From the NCBI GenBank assembly GCA_029863175.1, contig JAOTVX010000062.1, positions 1-15,013 on the forward strand: a stretch of DNA of 15,013 nt. Direction: 5' to 3'. The DNA comes from Betaproteobacteria bacterium. GTDB taxonomy: Bacteria; Pseudomonadota; Gammaproteobacteria; Burkholderiales; SG8-41. Numbering within the stretch: the first letter of the stretch is position 1; each line of letters begins with the position of its first letter. The position numbers and the translations under genes were made by a program. Shown here one piece after another: positions 1 to 6,377 of the stretch. The notes beneath the pieces are model-generated. The model was given only the letters and a program-made list of their open reading frames with translations. It did no database searches and was not told the DNA's origin.

Positions 1-1272
1 ACTACTGCCGCCCCTGCCGCCCCTGCCGCCCCTGCCGCACCGTCGCCGGTTCAGGCCGTCGAGAACGCGCCACCGCAGCCCACCGACATGTGGGAGCGAT
101 TGCGCCTGGGCTTCCGTATTCCCGACATGGACAACCGGCGCGTGCGAATGTGGGAGCGGTGGTACTCGGCGCGTCCGGAGTACGTCGCGCGCATGCTCGA
201 TCGGAGCAGCCGCTTCCTTCACCATGTGGTGCAAGAGGTCGAGCGTCGCAACATGCCGGCCGAGATTGCATTGCTGCCCATGATCGAAAGCGCATACAAC
301 CCGTATGCGTACTCGCGCGCCCACGCTTCAGGGATGTGGCAATTCATTCCGTCGACCGGCCGTCTCTACGGGCTGCGGCAGACCTATTGGTACGACGGCC
401 GCCGTGATGTTCTGGCTGCCACCGACGCCGCGCTCGACTACCTCGAGGACCTGCACGAGATGTTCGGCAGCTGGGACCTCGCGCTCGCCGCGTACAACAT
501 GGGCGAGGGTGGCCTCAGCCGCGCCATCGCGCGCAACCAAAGGAGAAAACGCCCTACCAACTATCAAAGCCTCAGGATGCCAAGGGAAACGCGCAACTAC
601 TTCCCCAAGCTGCAAGCGGTCAAGAACATCATTTCGGATCCGGCCCGTTACGGTCTGCAGCTCGCGGCCGTGCCCAACCAGCCATATTTCGCGACCATCA
701 CGACCGAACGGCACATCGACGTCAAGCTCGCCGCCCAATTGGCCGAGGTCTCCCTCGAAGAATTCCGCATTCTCAACTCCGCTCACAAAAAGCCGGTGAT
801 CAAGGCCAACGGATCGGAAATCATCTTTCTGCCCCAGGACAACGTCGAGATTTTCCGGAAGAACCTAGAGGCTCATGACGAGCCGCTCGTCTCATGGGGC
901 GCGTACAAGATAAAGCGCCGCGACCGGCTGTCAAGAATCGCCCGCAAGCACGGGGTTTCGATGGCGTATCTCAAGAAGGTGAACGGCATCTCCAAGCGAC
1001 GCCGAATCAGGGCGGGCCAGACCATCGTGGTGCCGCTGCAAGACGGGGTGAAACCGTACCTTCCCGACTTGCCCGCACCGAAGATCAGGCGCGTACGCTA
1101 TAAGAAAAAATATAAGAAGAAATTGAAGCGCCCCGACACCCGAACCAGCGCGCCGGCACAACGCAAGACCTGGATCGTGCGAAAGCCAGCCGAAACCACG
1201 CGCGTGCAGGTCGCTATCCTGAGCACGCCGCGCAGGAACAGTCTGATCCTCCCCCAGCATCCCGCAGAGTAG
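1..1272 (+). CDS. mltD: Membrane-bound lytic murein transglycosylase D-like protein, 5' end missing
   Basis: Cuts the glycan strands of peptidoglycan in the periplasm, leaving 1,6-anhydro-muramic acid ends (family knowledge). The frame is open to the window edge, so the N-terminus, expected to be a lipoprotein signal, is missing. What is visible starts with an Ala/Pro linker. Counting from the in-frame Met at 88, the SLT domain spans about residues 50-190, with probable catalytic Glu67 in MIESAYNP (codon 286-288), then GMWQFIPSTGRLYGL and AAYNMGEG. A LysM-like stretch lies near 200-255 and a clearer LysM near 270-316 (YKIKRRDRLSRIARKHGV ... IRAGQTIVVPL), which bind glycan. The tail is very basic, with a YKKKYKKK stretch near 338-345. 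It is convergent with the ABC operon; the stop codons are about 50 bases apart. The family is confident; D-type is inferred from the SLT plus LysM order. Confidence 0.93.
   Translation, partial: TTAAPAAPAAPAAPSPVQAVENAPPQPTDMWERLRLGFRIPDMDNRRVRMWERWYSARPEYVARMLDRSSRFLHHVVQEVERRNMPAEIALLPMIESAYNPYAYSRAHASGMWQFIPSTGRLYGLRQTYWYDGRRDVLAATDAALDYLEDLHEMFGSWDLALAAYNMGEGGLSRAIARNQRRKRPTNYQSLRMPRETRNYFPKLQAVKNIISDPARYGLQLAAVPNQPYFATITTERHIDVKLAAQLAEVSLEEFRILNSAHKKPVIKANGSEIIFLPQDNVEIFRKNLEAHDEPLVSWGAYKIKRRDRLSRIARKHGVSMAYLKKVNGISKRRRIRAGQTIVVPLQDGVKPYLPDLPAPKIRRVRYKKKYKKKLKRPDTRTSAPAQRKTWIVRKPAETTRVQVAILSTPRRNSLILPQHPAE
7..42 (+). repeat. 9-base codon repeat (Ala-Ala-Pro) in the mltD linker
   Basis: Three perfect copies of GCCGCCCCT (7-33) are followed by a diverged fourth. 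The period is a multiple of three and the repeat encodes AAP units, as expected for a flexible linker between a lipid anchor and the SLT domain. It is a coding repeat, different in kind from the intergenic heptads further on. Confidence 0.8.
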
Positions 1273-1320
1273 GTCCTCGGCGTATCCCTACCAGCTGTTT
1301 CTGCCGGGTCCCAAACGTTC

Positions 1321-1341
1321 TGGTCACTGGTCACTAGTCAC
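1321..1341. repeat. Three-copy heptad array overlapping the end of the yejF-like gene
   Basis: Three adjacent 7-base units, TGGTCAC (1321-1327), TGGTCAC (1328-1334) and TAGTCAC (1335-1341). On the minus strand they read GTGACTA, GTGACCA, GTGACCA, leaving the ATPase gene. The array encodes the last residues (VTSDQ) of that protein and its TGA stop. It lies between convergent genes. No second, inverted arm is seen on the mltD side, so this may be a half element. Confidence 0.8.
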
Positions 1342-3375
1342 GCTGTTCGTAGCGTAGAGGTGGCAGTGCGCTGAATGCGTCGCGCTGAAGCGTGACGCTT
1401 CCGGATAGCTCGCGCCGCAGGGGCCGAACGCTGCTGGGCAACGCGGGTGAAAATGGCAGCCTACCGGCGGCTTCACCGGTGAGGGAAGATCGCCTTCCAA
1501 ACGGATCACCTCACGCTGCGCTGCCTGATCCATCACCGGCACGGCCGACAGCAGCGCGCGGGTGTAGGGATGCTTCGGATCCTCCAATACCTCGTCGACA
1601 GCCCCGTGCTCCACGATACGCCCCAGGTACATCACAGCCACCTCGTCGGCCAGGAACTCGACGACGGAAATGTTGTGCGTAATGAAAAGGTAGGAGAGAC
1701 CCTTCCGTTGCTGCAGTTCCTTCAGCAGGTTGAGGATTTGCGCCTGCACCGAAACATCGAGCGCGCTGGTCGGCTCGTCACACACGATCAGCCGCGGCTC
1801 CACGGAAAGCGCCCGGGCAATCGCCACTCGCTGCCGCTGCCCCCCGGAGAACTCGTGCGGGTAGCGGTACTTCACCTCCGGGGTCAGTCCTACCTCCTGC
1901 AGCAGCCCGTCGATCCGGGCTTGCCGCTCGGCGCGGTCCGCTCCCACGCCGAGGGCCGCCATGCCCTCCTCCAGCGTCTCCGCCACACGCATGCGCGGGT
2001 TGAGTGACGAGTACGGGTCCTGGAAGATGATCTGCACGTGCTTGCGATAAGGAAGGAGCTTAGCCCTGCGGAGCCGCGCGAGGTCAGCGCCCTCGAACAG
2101 CACCTCGCCGCCGGTCGGCTCGACCAGTCGCAGCAGACCTCTGCCCACCGTGGTCTTGCCACAGCCCGATTCTCCGACCAGCCCGAGCGTTTTTCCTGCG
2201 GGAATCTCGATCGATACGCCGTCGACCGCCTTGACGTGACCCACGACCCGCTTGAACAGACCTTTGTGGATCGGGAAGTGCACCTTCAAGTCGCGCACCG
2301 CGAGCAGCCGCGCGCCCGACGGATGAAGGAGAAAGGAGGACGGAGGACGGCGTGTTGAGCTGCTTCGCGGACTTTCTTCGTCCGCCTTCCGCCGTTCGCC
2401 TTCCGCCTTGTAAAGATGGCAGCGCACTTTCTGCCCTGCTCCGGCATCGTGCCAGCCGGGTGCAGCGCGGCTGCAAAGCTCCCATGCCGACGGACAGCGA
2501 TCGGCAAACCGGCATCCGGTAAATGCCCCTGTCAGCGGCGGAACGTTGCCACCGATCACGGAAAGCCGCTCACCACGCTTGTGGCCGGTGGGCAGCGAGT
2601 CGAAGAGCTTGCGCGAATAGGGATGCAGCGGCTTTTCGAAAAACGCCTGGCGCGTGCCGGTCTCCACCACCTCGCCGGCGTACATCACTGCCACGCGGTG
2701 CGCCATTTCCGCCACGACGCCCAGGTCGTGCGTGATCAGCATCAGAGACATGCGCCGCTTCCTCTGGAGCTCACGCAGCAGGTCGAGCACCTGGGCCTGA
2801 ATGGTGACGTCGAGCGCAGTGGTCGGCTCATCCGCTATCAGCAGGTCGGGATCGCATGCGAGCGCCATGGCAATCATTACGCGCTGCTTCATGCCCCCGG
2901 ATAACTGGAACGGATACTCGTACCGCCGGCGCTCGGCATCCGGCATGTGCACGGCGTCCAGCAGCTCGAGCACGCGGGCACCCAGCGCCGCCCCGGAAAG
3001 GCTGGTGTGCTGCCTGAGCGCCTCTGCGATCTGCTCCCCGGCGGTCATCACCGGGTTGAGGGAGAGCATTGGCTCCTGAAAGACAATCGCAATGCGGCTG
3101 CCCCTGATCCTGCGCATCTCCACTTCTGGCAGTTTCAGCAAATCGCGGCCCTCGAGCTCGACAGCCCCGCCGACGATGCTTCCGGCATCGGGCAGCAGTC
3201 GCATTACCGAAAGGGCGGTCATTGACTTGCCGCACCCGGATTCGCCCACCAAGGCAAACGTCTCGCCATGAGCGACATCGAAAGAAACGCCATCGACCGC
3301 GCGCACGACCGCGGTGCCCGTGTCGATCCACGTCTTAAGGTCCCTGACGATCAGTAATGGACGGTGCTGGGTCAT
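1324..3375 (-). CDS. yejF: Double ATP-binding subunit of a peptide-type ABC importer
   Basis: A 683-residue cytoplasmic ATPase that would power the two permeases upstream. Each half is a complete nucleotide-binding domain. Half 1 has Walker A GESGCGKS (44-51), Q-loop Gln100, signature LSGGMKQ (158-164), Walker B LLIADEP (178-184) and His216. Half 2 has Walker A GESGCGKT (401-408), signature FSGGQRQ (509-515), Walker B LIVCDEP (529-535) and His567. Each half ends in an Oppo/Dpp-type C-terminal region with four Cys (288, 294, 301, 319 and 640, 646, 653, 671), a pattern linked to an iron-sulfur cluster in some OppD/DppD proteins. GGGG lies 6-9 bases before the ATG. Two oddities: the linker at about 324-353 is encoded by a heptad repeat element, and the last residues VTSDQ come from another heptad array. 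It is longer than E. coli YejF (about 530 residues). The symbol reflects architecture and operon order; the substrate is unknown. Confidence 0.9.
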   Translation of the reverse strand: MTQHRPLLIVRDLKTWIDTGTAVVRAVDGVSFDVAHGETFALVGESGCGKSMTALSVMRLLPDAGSIVGGAVELEGRDLLKLPEVEMRRIRGSRIAIVFQEPMLSLNPVMTAGEQIAEALRQHTSLSGAALGARVLELLDAVHMPDAERRRYEYPFQLSGGMKQRVMIAMALACDPDLLIADEPTTALDVTIQAQVLDLLRELQRKRRMSLMLITHDLGVVAEMAHRVAVMYAGEVVETGTRQAFFEKPLHPYSRKLFDSLPTGHKRGERLSVIGGNVPPLTGAFTGCRFADRCPSAWELCSRAAPGWHDAGAGQKVRCHLYKAEGERRKADEESPRSSSTRRPPSSFLLHPSGARLLAVRDLKVHFPIHKGLFKRVVGHVKAVDGVSIEIPAGKTLGLVGESGCGKTTVGRGLLRLVEPTGGEVLFEGADLARLRRAKLLPYRKHVQIIFQDPYSSLNPRMRVAETLEEGMAALGVGADRAERQARIDGLLQEVGLTPEVKYRYPHEFSGGQRQRVAIARALSVEPRLIVCDEPTSALDVSVQAQILNLLKELQQRKGLSYLFITHNISVVEFLADEVAVMYLGRIVEHGAVDEVLEDPKHPYTRALLSAVPVMDQAAQREVIRLEGDLPSPVKPPVGCHFHPRCPAAFGPCGASYPEASRFSATHSAHCHLYATNSVTSDQ
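2321..2407. repeat. Paired inverted heptad element inside the yejF-like coding region
   Basis: The left arm has five 7-base units from 2321 to 2355: GGATGAA, GGAGAAA, GGAGGAC, GGAGGAC, GGCGTGT. After a 24-base spacer (2356-2379) the right arm has four units from 2380 to 2407: GTCCGCC, TTCCGCC, GTTCGCC, TTCCGCC. The right arm is purine-rich on the other strand, so the arms face each other. The element is 87 bases (29 codons) and keeps the frame open. It encodes a charged, Ser/Pro-rich linker between the C-terminal region of ATPase half 1 and the start of half 2. Confidence 0.75.
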
Positions 3376-3390
3376 TCAATCCCCAAAGGC

Positions 3391-3507
3391 GTGAATAGTG
3401 ACCAGTGAATGGAGCGTGATCGGTGATGGGTGACGAGTGACGAGTGACGAGTGATGACTGACGGGTGACGGATGATGGGCCTAAAACCGGTGAATGGTGA
3501 ATGGAGT
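3391..3507. repeat. GTGA heptad array in the yejE-yejF gap
   Basis: Degenerate 7-base units on the plus strand: GTGAATA, GTGACCA, GTGAATG (3391-3411), then GTGATGG and three copies of GTGACGA (to about 3451), followed by GTGACGG, ATGATGG and, after a break, two GTGAATG units (to about 3507). It begins 15 bases upstream of the yejF-like start codon, just beyond its GGGG ribosome-binding site. No promoter or open reading frame is supported here. Confidence 0.8.
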
Positions 3508-3511
3508 TTTG

Positions 3512-3590
3512 TTCTTCTTGGCGCGCTTGGCGCCCTGGCGGTTCAATTCTAGTTCTTGCTTCTCTTGGCGTCTTGGCGGTTCAGTTCTGG
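3512..3590. repeat. Two about 40-base direct copies of a CTTGGCG-type repeat
   Basis: Copy 1 (3512-3552) and copy 2 (3553-3590) both start TTCTT, contain runs of CTTGGCG or TGGCG units, and end in nearly the same sequence: CTGGCGGTTCAATTCTAG against TTGGCGGTTCAGTTCTGG, 15 of 18 identical. The sequence is unrelated to the GTGA heptads beside it. No coding potential is seen. Confidence 0.75.
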
Positions 3591-3601
3591 GGTTCATCGG
3601 C

Positions 3602-3623
3602 GTTTATCTGCATTTATCTGCGG
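3602..3623. repeat. Short TTATCTGC repeat, 9-base period
   Basis: TTATCTGCA (3604-3612) is followed directly by TTATCTGCG (3613-3621). It is a third unrelated repeat type in the same 280-base gap, between the CTTGGCG copies and the GATTCAC heptads. Confidence 0.6.
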
Positions 3624-3638
3624 TTAATAAGTAATTGC

Positions 3639-3659
3639 GATCTACGATTAACGATTCAC
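3639..3659. repeat. Three-copy heptad array overlapping the end of the yejE-like gene
   Basis: Adjacent units GATCTAC (3639-3645), GATTAAC (3646-3652) and GATTCAC (3653-3659). On the minus strand they read GTGAATC, GTTAATC, GTAGATC, leaving the permease gene. The TGA stop of the permease lies in the first unit. This array faces the GTGA heptads at 3391-3507, so the whole gap can be read as one paired element with other repeats between the arms. Confidence 0.75.
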
Positions 3660-5107
3660 GGCTTCTGAGCGGCGAGCTCGCGCAGGCGGGCCACCGAAAC
3701 CGTCCGGCTGCGGATGCGCGGGTCGAGAGCATCGCGCACCGCGTCAGCAAACAGGTTGGCGGAGAGCACGAGCAGCAGCATGAACCAGAACGCGGCGGCA
3801 AGGGACCACCAAACTATCGGCTCGCGCGCCATCTCGAGCCGGGCACTGTTGATCATCGTTCCGAAGCTCGTCATCGAAGGGTCCACGCCGACGCCCACGT
3901 ACGAGAGCACCGCCTCGGCGAGCACCAGGCCGCTGAAATCCATCACCACCGAGATCAGCACGATATGCATCACATTGGGCAGGATATGGCGCGTGACGAT
4001 GCGCAGCTCCGCCACCCCAAATGCATGTGCCGCCTGGATAAACTCCATCTCTCGCAGCTTGAGCGCCTCGCCTCGCAGCAGCCGGCAAAGCCCGGTCCAG
4101 CTGGTAATGCCAAGGATCAGGCACAGGCATAGCAGCCTGAAATCGGCACGCTCGATCGTCACTTCGAACCGCTCGGGGTTGATCTCGATATAGACCTGCA
4201 TCATCAGCACTGCCGCCGCGATGAGCAGCACACCGGGAATGGACGACAGCGTGGTGTACAAGTACTGGATCAGGTCATCGACCCAGCCCTTGAAGTAACC
4301 CGCCATCACGCCGAGCAGCAAGGCGAACGGGAGCATGACCAGCGTCGTGAGCGTGCCAATAACAAGACCGGTACGGATGCTCTTCAGCGCCAGATAGAAA
4401 ACGTCCTGCCCCACTTTGTCGGTTCCGAAGACGTGGTAAGCGCCGCTGAGCGAGAGCAGCGCGCCGACGGTGAGCAGCACGAGCGCCAGGGTTGCAAGCA
4501 CCGCGCGCCAGGGCACCTCGCTCTCGCCGTGCCACATCGTGGCGAACATTGCGTGCGTGGGGACTGCGGCGCGACGCGCCAGCCACACGCAGAGCAGCAG
4601 GACCCATGCGAGCCACACCGCGGCCCCCGTTGCCATTCCTGCCAGCGCGCGCCGCGTGACGTCCAACCCCCAATCATTCTGCGGGTACTCGAGGTGTGCA
4701 CCGCCGTAGCGCAGGCGCGGGTAATCGCGGATTGTCTTCCCGCCGGGACGCTCGATCGTCTCTTTTGCGAATAGGTGGGTCGCCAGCGGCGCCGAGTAGG
4801 TCTTCTCCTTACGCATCCTGAGCGAGCTTGCCAGCACGTCCAAAACGCTTAGCACCTCCACCGAGTACATCGTGGTGCCGCCATCTGACGGCAGTACGCG
4901 GCGAAAGTGAACCGAGTCGGCAAGCCCGACCACCACGAAGAAGGCAAGTACGGTCGCCGCCGCCATGCCGCTCGCACTCCGCACGACCTTGCGCCACGGC
5001 GCACGCAGGTGCTCATGCCCGCGCACGTACCACGTGAACGCCAGGGCGATCGCGACCAGCATCCAGATCAGGATGTCGGTCAGGAGAAATTCTGGCTGGA
5101 TTGGCAT
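3656..5107 (-). CDS. yejE: Peptide-type ABC importer permease with long N-terminal extension
   Basis: Inner-membrane permease of the OppC/DppC type, 483 residues. The C-terminal two thirds carry the family features: FGTDKVGQD (227-235) before the first core helix, and the ATPase-contacting EAA loop GEALKLREMEFIQAAHAFG (346-364). Core hydrophobic segments lie near 244-270, 285-303, 323-340, 380-405 and 430-452. The first 220 residues add about four hydrophobic segments (8-28, 47-63, 155-177, 202-221), with a soluble region at about 64-154 between the second and third. E. coli YejE is about 340 residues, so this is clearly longer. The ATG at 5105-5107 is chosen because it opens the first membrane segment, but no Shine-Dalgarno is visible: a GTGAC pentad repeat sits at about -6 to -10. 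The gene lies between yejB-like and yejF-like in the same orientation. Its stop codon is inside a heptad repeat. Confidence 0.88.
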   Translation of the reverse strand: MPIQPEFLLTDILIWMLVAIALAFTWYVRGHEHLRAPWRKVVRSASGMAAATVLAFFVVVGLADSVHFRRVLPSDGGTTMYSVEVLSVLDVLASSLRMRKEKTYSAPLATHLFAKETIERPGGKTIRDYPRLRYGGAHLEYPQNDWGLDVTRRALAGMATGAAVWLAWVLLLCVWLARRAAVPTHAMFATMWHGESEVPWRAVLATLALVLLTVGALLSLSGAYHVFGTDKVGQDVFYLALKSIRTGLVIGTLTTLVMLPFALLLGVMAGYFKGWVDDLIQYLYTTLSSIPGVLLIAAAVLMMQVYIEINPERFEVTIERADFRLLCLCLILGITSWTGLCRLLRGEALKLREMEFIQAAHAFGVAELRIVTRHILPNVMHIVLISVVMDFSGLVLAEAVLSYVGVGVDPSMTSFGTMINSARLEMAREPIVWWSLAAAFWFMLLLVLSANLFADAVRDALDPRIRSRTVSVARLRELAAQKP

Positions 5108-5112
5108 AAAGC

Positions 5113-5206
5113 GTGACGTGGCGTGGCGTGACGTGACACGGCGTGACGCGATAGGGCGGGCGCGGGAACCTCACGCATCACCCTGTCACGGATTACCACG
5201 CCACGC
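5113..5206. repeat. Pentad repeat element in the yejB-yejE gap
   Basis: Seven contiguous 5-base units run from 5113 to 5147: GTGAC, GTGGC, GTGGC, GTGAC, GTGAC, ACGGC, GTGAC. Beyond a GC-rich spacer lie TCAC (5171-5174), GTCAC (5185-5189) and CACGCCACGC (5197-5206). The last is the exact reverse complement of GCGTGGCGTG at 5121-5130, a 10-base inverted repeat. The design resembles the paired heptad elements but the period is five. It fills most of the 115-base gap. Confidence 0.7.
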
Positions 5207-5222
5207 TCCGCCATTTAACACT

Positions 5223-6200
5223 CTATTCAAAGCGAACTCTTGGATCCACCAACGTGTACGAAATATCAGTCAGAATCAGCCCTACGATGTAGAGCACCGA
5301 GCCCAGGAATACCATCGCCCTCACGACGGCAAAGTCCTGGGAATTGATCGCGTCAATGGTGTAGCTGCCGAGCCCGGGTATCGCGAAGAACGCTTCGGTA
5401 ATGAGGCTACCCATGAACAGGAGCGGTATCACCACAACGACCCCGGTCAGTATGGGAATCATTGCGTTCTGCAAGACGTGGCGGAAGAGAACCCGCATCT
5501 CCGAAACGCCCTTGGAACGGGCGGTACGCACGTAGTCGCGGTTGATCTCTTCCAGGAAGATGGTTCGATACCAGCGCGTGCTGGAGCCGATACCGCCGAT
5601 CACACCGACCACGATCGGCAGCATCAGAAACTTCAGGGCGTTTGCTCCCACGTCGTAGCCCGATATCGGCACCAGGTTGAGCAGCTTACCGACGAGAAAT
5701 TGCCCGCCGATGATGTAGAAAAGGCTCGAAATCGACATCATGGCCACACATACGATCACTCCCCAGAAGTCCACGTAGGTCGCCCGAAAAAAAGCCATCA
5801 GCAGGGCAAAGGTGATGTAGCTGACCAGACCCACGAGAAACACCGGTAGGGCGATCGCGAGGCTCGGCCACATGCGGGTACTGATGTCGTAGCCGATGTC
5901 GCGTCCCTGATCGGACCGGCCAAACTCGAACGCGAACAACCGTACCGACTTGTTGAAAAAGATCGTGTCCGTCAATTTTGCCGCCCCCGTGGCGCCCGAG
6001 TTGAAGACCAGGGGCCTGTCATAGCCGCGGTCCTGTTTCCACTTCGTGATCGCCTCTGGTGTTACGCGCTTTATCCCCAGATGCACGCTTGCCATGTCAT
6101 CCGGTGAATTGACGACGAAAAACAAGAGGAACGTGATCAGGTTGACGCCGACGAGGATTGGGATCGCGTAGGCGACGCGGCGGATGATATAGGCGATCAT
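5223..6200 (-). CDS. yejB: Peptide-type ABC importer permease
   Basis: Inner-membrane permease of the OppB/DppB type, 325 residues, expected to pair with the yejE-like subunit. It starts with the typical short N-terminus and first helix (MIAYIIRRVAYAIPILVG, helix about 10-30). A periplasmic loop follows (about 31-110), then helices near 113-138, 145-170, 188-205, 246-270 and 293-312. The EAA loop is EEINRDYVRTARSKG (217-231), and the C-terminus LVDPRVRFE is typical of the family. E. coli YejB is about 360 residues. The ATG at 6198-6200 fits the family N-terminus, but no clear Shine-Dalgarno precedes it; the first GTGACCG heptad begins 10 bases upstream. It is the second gene of the minus-strand operon. 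Confidence 0.9.
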   Translation of the reverse strand: MIAYIIRRVAYAIPILVGVNLITFLLFFVVNSPDDMASVHLGIKRVTPEAITKWKQDRGYDRPLVFNSGATGAAKLTDTIFFNKSVRLFAFEFGRSDQGRDIGYDISTRMWPSLAIALPVFLVGLVSYITFALLMAFFRATYVDFWGVIVCVAMMSISSLFYIIGGQFLVGKLLNLVPISGYDVGANALKFLMLPIVVGVIGGIGSSTRWYRTIFLEEINRDYVRTARSKGVSEMRVLFRHVLQNAMIPILTGVVVVIPLLFMGSLITEAFFAIPGLGSYTIDAINSQDFAVVRAMVFLGSVLYIVGLILTDISYTLVDPRVRFE

Positions 6201-6209
6201 CTTTGAACC

Positions 6210-6377
6210 GTGACCGGTGACCGGTTACCCGTGACCCGTTGCTCGAACCCCGTTACCGGTGACCGGTGACCGGACAATTCAGTGACCGCTGACCGGGGAC
6301 TGATGACCGGAAACTTCGAAATCGCCGATTTCATCAAATCACGGGTCACGGGTCACTGACTACTGATCGCTGGTCAC
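6210..6377. repeat. Paired inverted heptad element with conserved core, copy 1
   Basis: The left arm (6210-6302) is phased heptads, mostly GTGACCG or close variants, with one 2-base shift at 6273-6281. After ATGA comes a 26-base core (6307-6332) made of CCGGAAACTTC, G, AAATCGC, C, GATTTC. It contains the palindrome GAAATCGCCGATTTC. The right arm (6336-6377) is six phased heptads: AAATCAC, GGGTCAC, GGGTCAC, TGACTAC, TGATCGC, TGGTCAC. A 12-base inverted repeat pairs 6228-6239 with 6341-6352. The element fills the gap between the yejA-like and yejB-like genes, and its right arm encodes the last residues of the former. Confidence 0.85.

Noticed and set aside
3391..3659. CRISPR array
   Set aside because: Units are 7-9 bases or two 40-base copies with no unique spacers, and there are no cas genes.
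4965..5849. Open frame of 294 codons on the plus strand
   Set aside because: It runs antisense through the start of the yejE-like gene, the pentad repeat and the yejB-like gene. It shows no recognisable domain, and a high-GC antisense shadow explains it.
6210..6377. Ordinary insertion sequence or MITE
   Set aside because: No transposase frame, no long perfect terminal inverted repeats and no target-site duplication that I can see; the arms are degenerate tandem units.
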